DNA of 64,000 bases from Actinomycetes bacterium (GTDB lineage Bacteria; Actinomycetota; Acidimicrobiia; Acidimicrobiales; Ilumatobacteraceae), in assembly GCA_021414085.1 (NCBI GenBank), contig JAIOPC010000004.1, positions 62,001-126,000 on the forward strand. The letters are read 5' to 3'. The number at the start of each line of letters is the position of its first letter. The stretch's first letter is position 1. This document shows positions 52,875-63,165 of this stretch, piece by piece. The position numbers and the translations under genes are program-made. Below the pieces are notes generated by a model. It was given only the letters and a program-made list of their open reading frames with translations. It ran no database searches and was not told the DNA's origin.

Positions 52875-52880
52875 TACGCT
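52875..52880 (+). promoter_or_regulatory. -10-like TACGCT for the antitoxin-like/nucleotidyltransferase pair
   Basis: TACGCT lies 7 nt before ATG 52888, supporting this start and leaderless initiation. Confidence 0.35.
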
Positions 52881-52887
52881 CGGAGGC

Positions 52888-53139
52888 ATGGCCGCCTCCG
52901 ATACGTCATTGGCGGTCACTCAGATGAGAGTCGCCTTGTTTCGCAGCATGTCTTCTGGCGAGAAGTCGGCGATGGTGGCGCAGATGTCTGAGGAGTCACG
53001 GGAATTGGCGCGTTGCGGGATCCGCGAGCGTCATCCTGGGTACTCGCCTGACGAGGTCGAGCACGCACTTCATCGACTCTTGGTGGGCGATGCCCTGGCC
53101 GACAAAGCGTGGCCTGACTTCGCGCACTTGCGCCCATGA
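52888..53139 (+). CDS. Small protein paired with a nucleotidyltransferase
   Basis: 83 aa. MRVALFRSMSSGEKSAMVAQM and RELARCGIRERHPGYSPDEVEHAL are helical and resemble a small family often found just before AbiEii/MNT-like nucleotidyltransferase genes. The arrangement resembles an antitoxin-first pair, with ATGA overlap to the next gene (53136-53139). No DNA-binding motif is obvious. A role as partner or inhibitor is likely but unproven. Confidence 0.65.
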   Translation: MAASDTSLAVTQMRVALFRSMSSGEKSAMVAQMSEESRELARCGIRERHPGYSPDEVEHALHRLLVGDALADKAWPDFAHLRP

Positions 53140-53693
53140 CGCTCGCTGAATTCGTGGCCGATGTCGTCGGCAGGCTGGAAGCGGCATCGATCGACTACAT
53201 GATCGGGGGCTCGGTAGCGAGTTCGATCTACGGCGAGCCGAGAACAACACGTGACGTCGACATTGTGATCGACGTGTCCCCCGAGTCGTTGGCATCCCTC
53301 TTTGCCGGGTTCGATCGTGCGCGCATCTACGTCGACGAACCTCCGAGCGGCCAGGTGGTGGCGGCTGGCCGGATGTACAACCTGTTGGATACGCACAGTG
53401 GATGGAAGGCCGACCTGGTGGTGCGCAAGGCACTCCCATTCAGCAGCGTGGAGTTCGCCAGACGATCGCGGCGTGAGGTTTTGGGCACCGCAGCAATGGT
53501 GGCGTCCGCCGAAGACGTTCTGCTGACAAAGCTGGAGTGGTCGCTGGCCTCAGGTTCTTCTCGTCAGATTGATGACGCACGCGGCATCGTCGCTGTGCAG
53601 GGTGATCGACTCGACACTGAATACCTCCGCCGATGGGCTGTCGAGCTTGGTGTCGTTGAGTTGTTGGACAGCGTTCTCAGGTCAAACAACTAA
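53136..53693 (+). CDS. Nucleotidyltransferase-like protein (AbiEii/MNT fold)
   Basis: 185 aa. YMIGGSVASSIYGEPRTTRDVDIVIDV has the GS...DxD catalytic pattern of nucleotidyltransferases. Downstream VASAEDVLLTKLEWSLASGSSRQIDDARGI matches the substrate-recognition helices of this branch. Related proteins are toxins or antitoxins that nucleotidylate tRNA or other targets. It overlaps the upstream small gene by 4 bp and the next MFS gene by 1 bp. Confidence 0.82.
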   Translation: MTLAEFVADVVGRLEAASIDYMIGGSVASSIYGEPRTTRDVDIVIDVSPESLASLFAGFDRARIYVDEPPSGQVVAAGRMYNLLDTHSGWKADLVVRKALPFSSVEFARRSRREVLGTAAMVASAEDVLLTKLEWSLASGSSRQIDDARGIVAVQGDRLDTEYLRRWAVELGVVELLDSVLRSNN

Positions 53694-54919
53694 TGCCAAC
53701 GCCCGTTCCGTCCGTGTGGCGCAGCCGCGACTTCCGCTTGGTGATGTTTGGTGGCGTGGTCAACGACATTGGCGACTGGATGCTGTCGCTGGCGTTGCCG
53801 ATTTTCGTCTTCACCGAGACCGGGTCGGGACGCGACACCGCCTTGGTGTTGCTGATCGAACTGCTCGTGGGTGTCGCCTGTGGGCCAATGGCTGGTGCGC
53901 TTGTTGATCGCTGGGATCTGCGACGAACCATCATCGTCACCAACGTGCTGCAGGCGCTCACGTTGATGCCGTTGTTGGCGGTCAATCACGACCGAATTTG
54001 GATTGTCTTCATCGTGGCCGCACTGCAGGCCTTGCTGATCGTCGTGAACAACCCAGCTTCGTGGGCATTGGTGCCTCGCGTGGTCACTGAGGAACAGTTG
54101 GTGCAAGCCAATGCGGGCTTCTCTGCTGGTGGGTCGATCGCTCGGCTGGTCGGTGCGCCGCTTGGCGGAATCCTGATCGCAACTGGTGGCTTGACCACCG
54201 TGGTGTGGGTAGATGCAGCCACGTTCCTCAGCATTGCCATTGCGTTGGTGTTCCTCCGCGCGCCGACCGCCCCGATTCAGAAGTCACCAGATGAGAACGA
54301 AGCAGATGACGCCGGTGTCATCGCTGGTTGGCGAGTGATCCGAACCCAGCCCGTGCTAGTCGGCTACCTGGTCGCGCAGTCGTTGGCGCAACTTGCGTTC
54401 GCGATGTTTCCGCTCGTGTTCATCAAGTTCGTGATCGTGGAACTTGGAGGCGGTGGTACCGAGATCGGTGTCATCCGTGGGTGTGCTGCATTCGGTGGAC
54501 TTGTTGCGTCGGTGTTGATCACTCGGGCCGCTCAACGAGCCAACCCCGCCCTCTTGATGATGTGGGGCTACTTCGGCTTCGCGCTCGTGGGGTGGACGTT
54601 CATCAACGCCACGTTTGTAACTACGGCGCTCGGCGTCTACCTAGTCCTCTTCGCTCTCACTGGCGTGCCGAACGCGACCTCACAGATCGGCGCGCAAGCG
54701 ACGGCGCAGCGTTGGTGTCCGCCCGAGATTCGTGGGCGGCTGTCGGGCGTGATGTCAGCAGCGGGAGCCATCGGCGCAGGAATCGGAACGATTGCCGCCG
54801 GTGCGCTCGTCGATCACGTCAGCGTGATTGCGTTGTTCAACGGCCAGACCACGATGTTCTTTCTCGCAGGGTTCGCCACGCTCTTCCTGATCGTGCGGCG
54901 GCTAGACGCGGATACCTGA
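53693..54919 (+). CDS. MFS transporter (macrolide-efflux/EntS-like)
   Basis: 408 aa with about 12 hydrophobic helices. The start VWRSRDFRLVMFGGVVNDIGDWML and the loop AGALVDRWDLRRTIIVTNVLQ (motif A region) match the MFS_3/EntS-Mef group of exporters. The substrate could be a drug, siderophore or metabolite. Start ATG 53693 overlaps the preceding stop (TAATG). A bidirectional terminator follows. Confidence 0.88.
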   Translation: MPTPVPSVWRSRDFRLVMFGGVVNDIGDWMLSLALPIFVFTETGSGRDTALVLLIELLVGVACGPMAGALVDRWDLRRTIIVTNVLQALTLMPLLAVNHDRIWIVFIVAALQALLIVVNNPASWALVPRVVTEEQLVQANAGFSAGGSIARLVGAPLGGILIATGGLTTVVWVDAATFLSIAIALVFLRAPTAPIQKSPDENEADDAGVIAGWRVIRTQPVLVGYLVAQSLAQLAFAMFPLVFIKFVIVELGGGGTEIGVIRGCAAFGGLVASVLITRAAQRANPALLMMWGYFGFALVGWTFINATFVTTALGVYLVLFALTGVPNATSQIGAQATAQRWCPPEIRGRLSGVMSAAGAIGAGIGTIAAGALVDHVSVIALFNGQTTMFFLAGFATLFLIVRRLDADT

Positions 54920-54929
54920 ACGCGCAAAC

Positions 54930-54956
54930 GCGGCCCTCGCGAGTTGCGAGGACCGC
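54930..54956. terminator. Bidirectional stem-loop between convergent genes
   Basis: GCGGCCCTCGC (54930-54940) and GCGAGGACCGC (54946-54956) pair with one mismatch and a 5-nt loop. It lies between the ends of the MFS gene and the small exported protein gene. There is no clear T-tract. Confidence 0.55.
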
Positions 54957-54975
54957 GCTCAGCGCTATGTGGGAG

Positions 54976-55455
54976 TTAGTCGATCCGTACGCGGAGGCTG
55001 TTGTCGTCATCGCTGATTCGGACTTCGATGCGGGCATCGCCGTCGTTACCTTCGAAGTCGACACGAATCCGATCCGATCGCTGGTCATGGATTTCGGCTG
55101 TAAACCCAGTTGCCGCGTTCACGGAATCGAGGGTGAACGCTGTTCCGTTCCATGTCACCGTGATCGATCCACCAGCAGAGGTGTAGGTCTCGGTGAAGGG
55201 AGCCGGCAACGGCTGACCTGGGGTGCTGTTATCGGGCACCGAGCTGTTGCTGTCGTCGTCGACAGAGTTGGGTGTCGAGTTGACGGTGTCGTCGACCGAG
55301 TCGGGGGTGCTGACCTCGGTCGACGTTTTGGTGTCGTCACTGAAGAGACTCGACGACTGGCTGGCGGCGACAAGTCCCATCCCACCAACAACAAAGCCGA
55401 CTGTTGCGGCCACGACAACCGCGGCTCGACTACCTAAACGCTGCCTAATGCTCAT
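54976..55455 (-). CDS. Small exported or membrane-anchored protein with Ser/Thr/Asp-rich linker
   Basis: 159 aa. MSIRQRLGSRAAVVVAATVGFVVGGMG is a signal or anchor segment, followed by an acidic Ser/Thr/Asp linker (STPDSVDDTVNSTPNSVDDD) and a beta-rich C-terminus (GSITVTWNGTAFTLDSV, VDFEGNDGDARIEVRIS). ATG 55455 has AAGGAG 7 nt before it. It is probably attached to the membrane with a globular domain outside. No family is recognised. Confidence 0.7.
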   Translation of the reverse strand: MSIRQRLGSRAAVVVAATVGFVVGGMGLVAASQSSSLFSDDTKTSTEVSTPDSVDDTVNSTPNSVDDDSNSSVPDNSTPGQPLPAPFTETYTSAGGSITVTWNGTAFTLDSVNAATGFTAEIHDQRSDRIRVDFEGNDGDARIEVRISDDDNSLRVRID

Positions 55456-55551
55456 GTCTCTGCTCCTTGGGGGGTGCTCATTGGTGAGTACGTCTGAGAC
55501 ACGCCGAAAGGTCTCTTTGGGTTTGGTTGCCTTCCGATCCTCGAATTGAGA

Positions 55552-55571
55552 TGTACCTATAGTTCTGTACA
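55552..55571 (+). promoter_or_regulatory. Phd/YefM-type operator around a -10 box
   Basis: TGTACC (55552-55557) and TGTACA (55566-55571) flank the -10-like TATAGT (55558-55563). TGTACA is the known YefM core site. The second copy overlaps the start ATG 55571, so binding would block transcription. Confidence 0.55.
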
Positions 55572-55834
55572 TGAAGTCCGTGTCCGTGGCCGAGGCCCGG
55601 CAATCGCTCAGTGCCCTGATCGCTGAGGTTGAGAACTTTGACGAGCACGTTCTCATCACCAAGAACGGCCGGCCGACCGCCGTCATCATCTCGGCTGACG
55701 AATGGGAAGCAATCGAAGACACGGCGTTCTGGAGATCGGTTCCCGACATAGCCGAGGACATTCGTGAAGCCCGCGCGCAGCGGGGTGTGCCACTCGACCA
55801 GTACCTCGCCGCGCGTTCCACGCCGACGGCATGA
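55571..55834 (+). CDS. Phd/YefM-family antitoxin
   Basis: 87 aa. VSVAEARQSLSALIAEVENFDEHVLITKNGRPTAVIIS is the Phd/YefM DNA-binding fold; the tail DEWEAIEDTAFW and following acidic helix bind and block the toxin. ATG 55571 is 7 nt after TATAGT and overlaps TGTACA. It overlaps the toxin gene by 4 bp. It should repress its own operon with the toxin as co-repressor. Confidence 0.93.
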   Translation: MKSVSVAEARQSLSALIAEVENFDEHVLITKNGRPTAVIISADEWEAIEDTAFWRSVPDIAEDIREARAQRGVPLDQYLAARSTPTA

Positions 55835-56091
55835 CCTACCCGATCGAGCTTCGATCACCCGCCCAGCGCTCGCTGAACAAACTTCCAGCGAAGGCGTTCG
55901 CCGCCGTCGTCGCCTTCATTTCTGGGCCGCTTGCCGAAAATCCACAAAAGGTTGGCAAACCGTTGCGGCACGAGCTGGAGGGTCTCTACTCGACGCGCGT
56001 CGGGCCGTATCGAATCCTTTACGAGGTGGATGATGTTGTGCGAATCGTCGCTGTCATTCGCATTGCTCATCGCTCCGACGTGAACGGCTAG
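55831..56091 (+). CDS. RelE/ParE-family toxin
   Basis: 86 aa. YPIELRSPAQRSLNKLPAKAFAAVVAFI and ELEGLYSTRVGPYRILYEVDDVVRIVAVIRIAHRSDVNG match RelE: the GxYRIxYxVDD segment and IAHR near the end are hallmarks. It probably cuts mRNA on the ribosome. ATGA overlap with the antitoxin at 55831-55834. Confidence 0.93.
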   Translation: MTYPIELRSPAQRSLNKLPAKAFAAVVAFISGPLAENPQKVGKPLRHELEGLYSTRVGPYRILYEVDDVVRIVAVIRIAHRSDVNG

Positions 56092-56096
56092 TCCGG

Positions 56097-57719
56097 CTAG
56101 TCCGGCTGGCGGAGCCGAAAGCGCTGAATCTTCCCCGTCGCAGTCTTAGGAAGCGCTTCGACGAACACGACTGAGCGCGGGTACTTGAACGGTGCGATCG
56201 TTGCCTTCACGTGTTCTTGCAACCGAATCACGACCGCATCCGACGCGTTGACGCCCGCTACGAGCACGACGTGTGCCTGCACGATTTGCCCGCGAGCTTC
56301 GTCGGCGATACCGATCACTGCGCACTCGGCAACGTCGGCATGCGCCAGCAAGGCAGCTTCGACCTCCGGGCCGGCGATGTTGTAGCCCGAGGAGATGATC
56401 ATGTCGTCGGATCGGGCCGCGAAGTGGAAGTAGCCATCGTCGTCCTGCTCGAACGAATCGCCGGTCAGGTTCCATCCGTCGCGCACGTACACGTGCTGAC
56501 GCTTGTCGGCCAGATAGCGACAGCCGGTCGGTCCTTTCACCGCCAGCTTGCCAACGGTGTTACGCGGCAACTCGTTCATGTCGTCGTCGACGATCCTCGC
56601 CTGGTACCCACGCACCGGTTTGCCGGTACACGCCGGATGCGAATCGCCGAAGCGATTGGAGATGAAGATGTGCAACATCTCGGTGGCGCCGATGCCATCG
56701 AGCATTGGCTTACCGGTCTTGGCCATCCACGCTTCGTACACAGGTGCTGGCAACGTTTCGCCAGCAGACACCGCGGCGCGTAGCGACGACAGGTCGGCGC
56801 CTGCATCCATGGCGGCCAACATCGCCCGGTATGCGGTCGGCGCGGTGAAGCACACTGTCGCCTTGTAGGTCTGAATGATCTCGATCAGGTTCGGCGGCGA
56901 GGCGTTCTCCAACAGCGTCGCGGCCGCACCGAAGCGCAGGGGGAACACGGCCAAGCCGCCGAGGCCGAACGTGAAGGCGAGCGGTGGCGAGCCAACGAAC
57001 ACATCTTCCGGTGTCACGTTGAGAACTTCCTTCGCATAACCGTCGGCGATGATCAGCAGGTCGCGATGGAAGTGCATCGTTGCTTTCGGCTGACCAGTCG
57101 TGCCGGAGGTGAAGCCAAGCAGCGCCACGTCGTCGCGGCCGGTACGCACCGCGTCGTAACGCACCGGCTTGTCGAGCGCGATGCGGTCGAGCTCCGCGTC
57201 GTGGTTGGCGGTCCCGTCGAACCCGATGACCTGCTGCAGGAAGCGGCTCTCCTTCGCACACGTCACCAGCTCGTCCATCAGGCGCGTGTCGCACAGTGCG
57301 ATCGTGACCTTGGCCTTATCGACGATCTGCGCCAACTCGCCGGCGCGCAGCATCGGCATCGTGTTCACCACGACAGCGCCGGCCTTGGTAGCGGCTAGCC
57401 AGCACGCGACCATCGCTGGGTTGTTTGCCGAACGAATCAACACGCGGTTGCCGGGCTTCACGCCGTAGTGATCGGTGAGTGCGTGCGCCAATCGATTGGT
57501 CCAATCGGTGAGCTCCTTGTACGTGCGCCGACGGCCATTGCCGATCAGCGCCACGTGATCACCAAAGCCCTGCTCGACCATCCGATCGGTCAACTCCACC
57601 GCGGCGTTGATGAATTCGGGGTACTCGTAACCGTCGAGCAAGATTTCCGGCCACTCCTCAAACGGCGGCAGGTTGTCGCGCGCGAACGTGTCGACGTGTG
57701 CTGTCGGTCCCAACGTCAC
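56097..57719 (-). CDS. 2-aminobenzoate-CoA ligase-like (AMP-forming)
   Basis: 540 aa. The phosphate loop LLGFTSGTTGQPKATMHFH, motif DGIGATEMLHIFISNRFGD and the C-terminal KTATGKIQRFRLRQ are typical of the benzoate/aminobenzoate-CoA ligase branch. It activates the aromatic acid for the CoA-dependent pathway. GTG 57719 overlaps the upstream RidA stop (GTGA). It is the last gene of the operon; its partner, the monooxygenase/reductase fusion, is at 60122. A related benzoate substrate cannot be fully excluded. Confidence 0.82.
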   Translation of the reverse strand: MTLGPTAHVDTFARDNLPPFEEWPEILLDGYEYPEFINAAVELTDRMVEQGFGDHVALIGNGRRRTYKELTDWTNRLAHALTDHYGVKPGNRVLIRSANNPAMVACWLAATKAGAVVVNTMPMLRAGELAQIVDKAKVTIALCDTRLMDELVTCAKESRFLQQVIGFDGTANHDAELDRIALDKPVRYDAVRTGRDDVALLGFTSGTTGQPKATMHFHRDLLIIADGYAKEVLNVTPEDVFVGSPPLAFTFGLGGLAVFPLRFGAAATLLENASPPNLIEIIQTYKATVCFTAPTAYRAMLAAMDAGADLSSLRAAVSAGETLPAPVYEAWMAKTGKPMLDGIGATEMLHIFISNRFGDSHPACTGKPVRGYQARIVDDDMNELPRNTVGKLAVKGPTGCRYLADKRQHVYVRDGWNLTGDSFEQDDDGYFHFAARSDDMIISSGYNIAGPEVEAALLAHADVAECAVIGIADEARGQIVQAHVVLVAGVNASDAVVIRLQEHVKATIAPFKYPRSVVFVEALPKTATGKIQRFRLRQPD

Positions 57720-58107
57720 GGCACTACCGCCGTCGCTTCGATCTCAACTTTGGCTCTTTGCTCGACGAGTGCAACTACCTGCACGAGCGCCATTGCCGGA
57801 AAGTTCTTGCCGAGGACTTCTCGATACACAGGCCCTAACTCCTTCAATCGTGCGACGTACTCGTCGCGATTGGTCACGTACCAGGTCAGGCGCACGAGAT
57901 GTTCCGGTGTCGCCCCTGCTTCTGCCAACACCGCCACCACGTTGCGCAGCGCTTGCGCGACCTGCTCGATGAAGTCGTCGGTTTCGAACTCCTGCTGCGC
58001 GTTCCAGCCGATCATGCCGCCGACGAATACCATCCGCCCGCTCGCCGCGACCCCGTTCGCATAACCGCGTGCCGGCTTCCAAGATTGCGGGTGCAACAAC
58101 TCGTGCA

Positions 58108-58108
<1 letters not shown>
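57716..58108 (-). CDS. RidA/YjgF-family deaminase-like protein
   Basis: 130 aa. VFVGGMIGWNAQQEFETDDFIEQVAQALRNVVAVLAEAG matches the RidA fold; VRLTWYVTN and the segment ending ALVQVVALVEQRAKVEIEAT give the conserved core and C-terminal Glu. RidA proteins hydrolyse reactive enamines or imines. In the aminobenzoate operon it could remove the amino group from an enamine CoA ester. It overlaps both neighbours (TAATG with the hydratase, GTGA with the ligase). Confidence 0.88.
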
Positions 58109-58903
<795 letters not shown>

Positions 58904-58920
<17 letters not shown>

Positions 58921-59365
58921 GGGCTCCAACTTTCTTGAACGGTTCGATTCGTCGTAGAAGGTCTTCCAAGGCGTCGAGATCGGCGGCCGACACATCACTG
59001 AAGATCTCGTCGACCTGCGCCTCGTGCTCGGCTGCGAGACGTGTGAACTGGCGCCGACCAGCGGCGGTCAGTGCAACGTTGTTGATGCGCCGGTCGGCAG
59101 TCGAAGGGGTGCGTTGCACCAGTCCGTCGCTTTCCAAACGGTCGATGACGGTGGTCGTGTTGCCGTTCGAGACGAGTAATCGCCGCGAAAGCTCGGTCAT
59201 TGTTAGCTCACCGTCGGCGCGGTGCAGCGCGGCCAGAACATCGAAGCGCGGCATCGTCGATTCGTGTGCGCGCAGAAACTCGCGCAGTTGAGACTCGGTC
59301 ACGCGCGTGATGCGCAGCAAGCGGATCCACAAACGCAGGCGGCGCTTTGCCAAGGTGTCGGTCAC
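58904..59365 (-). CDS. MarR-family transcriptional regulator
   Basis: 153 aa. [32 protein letters not shown] and [20 protein letters not shown] give the winged helix of MarR. Members of this kind in aromatic-degradation operons sense the CoA ester and derepress. GTG 59365 is 10 bp after the SDR stop. Its place in the middle of the operon suggests autoregulation of the whole unit. Confidence 0.9.
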
Positions 59366-59375
59366 GGCGACTCGC

Positions 59376-60125
59376 TCACACTTCACCGCCTGCGATACCA
59401 ATCGATTGCCCGTTGACCGCATCGGAGCCCGCGCCGCACAACCACAGCGCAGCGGCGGTGACCTCGGCCGGCTCAACCAGTCGCCCCATCGGACTCATCT
59501 TGGTGATCGATTGGAGCGCTGCCTCGCGAGTGCGGCCGGTCTTCTCCATGATGTTGACGATTGTCCGCTCGGTCATCTCGGTGTTGATGTAGCTGGGGCA
59601 CAGCGCGTTCGATGTGACGCCAGTGCCAGCGACCTCTTGTGCAACCATGCGCATCAGGCCGATCACGCCGTGCTTGCTCGCCCCGTACGCCGAGACGTAG
59701 GGGTAGCCCTTCAAGCCGGTGATGGAAGAGATCACGAGCAGTCGTCCCCAACCCCGCCCCTCTAACTGCCGCAAGCCCTCGCGTAGCGTGAGGAACGCAC
59801 CGGTGAGGTTGGTGTCGATCATCTCGTGCCACAGATCCAGGCTCGTGCGCACTAGTGGTGCGCTCGCGGCGACACCCGCGTTGGCGATCACGATGTCGAC
59901 CGGCCCGGCTTCGGCAAACATGCGGATCACGTCGGCCTCACTGGTCACGTCGCCAGTCACTGCTCGAATGCGCGGCGCGCTGGCAGCCACGACATCGAGC
60001 TGCTCGCGCCGGCGACCCGTGATCACTACTTCGGCGCCCGCTGCCGCGAAACCGCGTGCGAGATCGGCGCCGCTGCCGGTGCCACCACCGGTTACCAACA
60101 TCCGCTTGCCCGACAAATCGCTCAT
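59376..60125 (-). CDS. SDR-family 3-hydroxyacyl-CoA dehydrogenase-like protein
   Basis: 249 aa. [23 protein letters not shown] binds NAD(P), [10 protein letters not shown] is the NNAG-type motif, [22 protein letters not shown] gives Ser and YxxxK, and IAGGEV ends the protein as in FabG-like enzymes. It may oxidise a hydroxyl in the ring-derived CoA ester. ATGA overlap with the upstream monooxygenase/reductase (60122-60125). Confidence 0.88.
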   Translation of the reverse strand: MSDLSGKRMLVTGGGTGSGADLARGFAAAGAEVVITGRRREQLDVVAASAPRIRAVTGDVTSEADVIRMFAEAGPVDIVIANAGVAASAPLVRTSLDLWHEMIDTNLTGAFLTLREGLRQLEGRGWGRLLVISSITGLKGYPYVSAYGASKHGVIGLMRMVAQEVAGTGVTSNALCPSYINTEMTERTIVNIMEKTGRTREAALQSITKMSPMGRLVEPAEVTAAALWLCGAGSDAVNGQSIGIAGGEV

Positions 60126-62413
60126 GCCCGAATCGCCTCCTGTGCTCGTTCGGCCAACCGCACCGCTTGATCGCGTCCCGGTAGGTATGGCAATGGCCAC
60201 TGCGTGTCGCTGTCGCCGAGGGCGATCGCCGCGTGCAGCGTCCAGTACGGATCGGCGAGGTGCGGGCGCGCCAGGCACACAAGATCCGCTCGGCCAGCCA
60301 TGAGGATCGAGTTGACGTGATCGGGTTCGTAGATGTTGCCGACGGCCATCGTCGCGATGTTTGCCTCGTTGCGTATGCGATCGGAGAACGGTGTCTGGAA
60401 CATCCGGCCGTAGATCGGCTTGGCATCGGTGGAGGTTTGACCGGCCGACACGTCGATGATGTCGGCACCGGCTGACGAAAACATCTTGGCGATCTCCACC
60501 GCTTCATCCGGTGTCACGCCGCTGCCGCCTACCCAGTCGTTGGCCGAGATGCGCACCGACATCGGCTTCGCGGCCGGCCACGCGGCGCGCATTGCGGCGA
60601 ACACCTCCAGCGGATAGCGCATTCGGTTCGCGAGGCTGCCGCCGTACTCGTCGGTGCGCGTGTTCGAAGTCGGCGAGATGAACGACGAGATCAGGTAGCC
60701 GTGTGCCGCGTGCAGTTCGATCATGTCGAACCCGGCGCGTTCCGCCATCTGTGTGGCGCTCACGAACTGCGCCGTCACCGCATCCATGTCGGCGCGATCC
60801 ATCGCCTTGGGCACCGGGTTGCGTGGCGTCCACGGAATCGCCGAGGCAGACATCACCGGCCACGTGCCATTCAGCGCCTCGACCGGTGCGTCGATCTCTT
60901 CCCAACCCAACTGCGTGCCACCCTTGCGACCGGAGTGACCGATCTGGCAACACAACTTGGCGCTGGTCTCGGTGTGAACGAAGCGCACCAATCGCGCCCA
61001 TGCCTCCTCGTGCTCGGGTGCATACAAGCCCGTGCAACCGGGCGTGATGCGGCCCGCGGGCGACACGCACGTCATCTCCGTGTACACCAGCCCGGCACCG
61101 CCTTTCGCGCGTTCGGCATAATGAACGAAGTGCCAGTCGGTCGGGCAACCCTCGACGGCTTTGTACTGCGCCATCGGTGAGACGACGACACGGTTCACCA
61201 ACTTCATGTCGCGCAACTGAAAGGGCGCGAACATTGGTGCCCGGCCCGGCTTGCCATCCGCGTTCGCTTGAAACCAGTCCTCGGCGGAGCGCAACCACGC
61301 GGCGTCGCGCAGGCGCAGGTTCTCGTGCGAGATGCGCTGCGAGCGGGTGAGCAGCGAGTACGCGAACTGCACTGGATCGAGGTCGAGGTAGCGCTCGGCT
61401 TGCTCGAACCACTCGAGACTGTTGCGCGCGGCCGACTGCAACCGCAGCACTTCCACGCGCCGCTCGTCTTGGTAACGCTCGAACGCGGCCACCATCGTTG
61501 GTTCGCTGTGTAGGAACTCGGCCAACGCGATCGCACTGTCGAAGGCGAGGCGCGAGCCCGATCCGATCGAGAAGTGGCCGGTCGCGGCGGCGTCGCCCAT
61601 CAGCACCACGTTCTCGTGGTACCAGCGCTCGCAGATCACGCGCGGGAAGTTCATCCACACGGCTGAGCCGCGCAGGTGATTGGCGTTCGAGATCAGCGCA
61701 TTGCCGTCGAGGTGTTGCGCGAACACCTGCTCGCACGTGGCGATCGTCTCTTCCTTCGACATCTGCTCGAAGCCCCACGCGTCCCATGTCTGCTGTGTGC
61801 ACTCGACGATCACTGTCGCGGTGTCGGCGTCGAACTGATAGGCGTGAATCCACATCCAGCCGTGCTCGGTTTGCTCGAAGATGAACGTGAATGCGTCGTC
61901 GAACTTCTGATGCGTGCCGAGCCAGATGAACTTGCACAACCGCATGTCGATGTCGGGGCGGAACACATCGGCGTACTCGGCGCGCACCAGCGAGTTGATC
62001 CCATCACAAGCCACGACCAGGTCGTATTCGTGGCGGTATTCCTCGGCCGATGCGAAGGTCGTCTCGAAGCGCAGCTCCACACCCAACTCGCGAGCGCGAT
62101 CCTGCAACAGCAACAGCATCTTCATGCGACCGATGCCGGCGAACCCGTGCCCACCCGAAACGGTGCGCACGCCGCGGTGAATCACGGCGATGTCGTCCCA
62201 GTAGGCGAAGTTCTCGCGAATCGCGGCTGTGCTCTTGGGGTCGTTGCGCTCCATGTTCCCCAGCGCATCGTCGGAGAGAACGACGCCCCAACCGAACGTG
62301 TCGCCAGCGCGGTTGCGTTCCATCACTGTCACCTCGTGGGATGGATCGCGCAACTTCATCGAGATCGCGAAGTACAACCCGGCAGGCCCGCCCCCCAAAC
62401 ACAGCACCTTCAT
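60122..62413 (-). CDS. 2-aminobenzoyl-CoA monooxygenase/reductase (FAD monooxygenase-OYE fusion)
   Basis: 763 aa. The N-terminal half is an FAD monooxygenase: [15 protein letters not shown] (GxGxxG), [12 protein letters not shown], and [19 protein letters not shown]. The C-terminal half is an old-yellow-enzyme-like NADH:flavin reductase: [40 protein letters not shown] and [15 protein letters not shown]. The fusion is that of 2-aminobenzoyl-CoA monooxygenase/reductase, which both hydroxylates and reduces the ring; the related salicylyl-CoA 5-hydroxylase is the alternative. It is the first gene of a six-gene operon with an aminobenzoate-CoA ligase. ATG 62413 follows GGAGAG less clearly than usual. 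Confidence 0.88.
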   Translation of the reverse strand: MKVLCLGGGPAGLYFAISMKLRDPSHEVTVMERNRAGDTFGWGVVLSDDALGNMERNDPKSTAAIRENFAYWDDIAVIHRGVRTVSGGHGFAGIGRMKMLLLLQDRARELGVELRFETTFASAEEYRHEYDLVVACDGINSLVRAEYADVFRPDIDMRLCKFIWLGTHQKFDDAFTFIFEQTEHGWMWIHAYQFDADTATVIVECTQQTWDAWGFEQMSKEETIATCEQVFAQHLDGNALISNANHLRGSAVWMNFPRVICERWYHENVVLMGDAAATGHFSIGSGSRLAFDSAIALAEFLHSEPTMVAAFERYQDERRVEVLRLQSAARNSLEWFEQAERYLDLDPVQFAYSLLTRSQRISHENLRLRDAAWLRSAEDWFQANADGKPGRAPMFAPFQLRDMKLVNRVVVSPMAQYKAVEGCPTDWHFVHYAERAKGGAGLVYTEMTCVSPAGRITPGCTGLYAPEHEEAWARLVRFVHTETSAKLCCQIGHSGRKGGTQLGWEEIDAPVEALNGTWPVMSASAIPWTPRNPVPKAMDRADMDAVTAQFVSATQMAERAGFDMIELHAAHGYLISSFISPTSNTRTDEYGGSLANRMRYPLEVFAAMRAAWPAAKPMSVRISANDWVGGSGVTPDEAVEIAKMFSSAGADIIDVSAGQTSTDAKPIYGRMFQTPFSDRIRNEANIATMAVGNIYEPDHVNSILMAGRADLVCLARPHLADPYWTLHAAIALGDSDTQWPLPYLPGRDQAVRLAERAQEAIRA

Positions 62414-62511
62414 ATGGAGAGTGTCGCGCCGAACGCGAGATACTTCAAGCTCAAAGCTTCTGTAAGCACTCACCCGACGCAAGGCCACAACCCTGGCCTT
62501 ACGGCCGCCCG

Positions 62512-62910
62512 TCACCGGTGAAGAGTTGGTACCGGCAGATTGGGGGCGGCGGCGAGTCGTTGGTCAGCCGTAAGCAGTGGACACTGCAGCGCCTCGGCGA
62601 GAGCGACGTAACAAGCATCGGAGAAGGTGATGTTCGCCCGTAGTTGCCACGCTCGGTCGGTAATGCTTGCAACGGTCGCGCGTCTTAGACGTAGATCCGC
62701 GAATCGCAGCTTGGCTGACTCGACCTCGAGGTTTGTGAGGATTGCGTTCAGGTCCCATCGCCGTAGAACCGCGAGTACCTCTACGTCGAAGAGTCCGTCT
62801 GGCACCCAAAGCGTCGACTTATCCGGCACCAGTGCTGCAAGTTCGATGCCGAAGGTTGTTCTGGCGATCATCTCGATGCCAGCCGAGGCATCGAGTACGA
62901 GATCGCTCAC
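62512..62910 (-). CDS. PIN-domain toxin (VapC-like)
   Basis: 132 aa. [14 protein letters not shown] supplies the first acid, [16 protein letters not shown] the second (Glu), and [28 protein letters not shown] the last acids. This is a complete PIN active site, better kept than the 16267 toxin. It overlaps the upstream 61-aa gene by 4 bp. A ribonuclease role is expected. Confidence 0.9.
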   Translation of the reverse strand: MSDLVLDASAGIEMIARTTFGIELAALVPDKSTLWVPDGLFDVEVLAVLRRWDLNAILTNLEVESAKLRFADLRLRRATVASITDRAWQLRANITFSDACYVALAEALQCPLLTADQRLAAAPNLPVPTLHR

Positions 62911-63092
62911 AGGTCTCCGTCGCGACGCGCAGCCGCCAGTTCCTCTGCCGCTGAAACTGGCAGCTCAATTGCCTGCGAGCTACGCAGGTCGGAGAGCCAT
63001 GTGGCCACCCTGTCCGCAATCTCCGCGTCAGTTAGGCCATCGTCGACTATGTCGATCGGGTGGCTTGCAGGGAGTTTGGCTGGGCGTGCCAT
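62907..63092 (-). CDS. Antitoxin partner of the PIN toxin
   Basis: 61 aa. ARPAKLPASHPIDIVDDGLTDAEIADRVATWLSDLRSSQ with an acidic tail ARRDGDL. It has no plain ribbon-helix-helix motif, so the DNA-binding type is unclear; position and ATGA overlap mark it as antitoxin. ATG 63092 lies 6 nt after a -10-like TATCAT on the minus strand. Confidence 0.7.
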   Translation of the reverse strand: MARPAKLPASHPIDIVDDGLTDAEIADRVATWLSDLRSSQAIELPVSAAEELAAARRDGDL

Positions 63093-63098
63093 GGGCCG

Positions 63099-63104
63099 AT
63101 GATA
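63099..63104 (-). promoter_or_regulatory. -10-like TATCAT for the PIN toxin-antitoxin pair
   Basis: Complement of 63099-63104 reads TATCAT, 6 nt before ATG 63092, supporting a leaderless start. Confidence 0.35.
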
Positions 63105-63143
63105 TCCCGGGCCCGCAGCCTTAGATCGGCGGCGCGGCAGCGC

Positions 63144-63160
63144 CACTTCCCTCTAACGTC
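63144..63160 (+). promoter_or_regulatory. Promoter motif shared with proC
   Basis: CACTTCCCTCTAACGTC holds TAACGT (63154-63159), 6 nt before ATG 63166; identical to the proC motif (16650-16666) except two bases. Confidence 0.5.
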
Positions 63161-63165
63161 AAGCC

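Noticed and set aside
60504-61937. A 477-residue frame within the monooxygenase/reductase gene.
   Set aside because: Arg-rich shadow with no motifs; the longer frame has complete FAD and OYE signatures.
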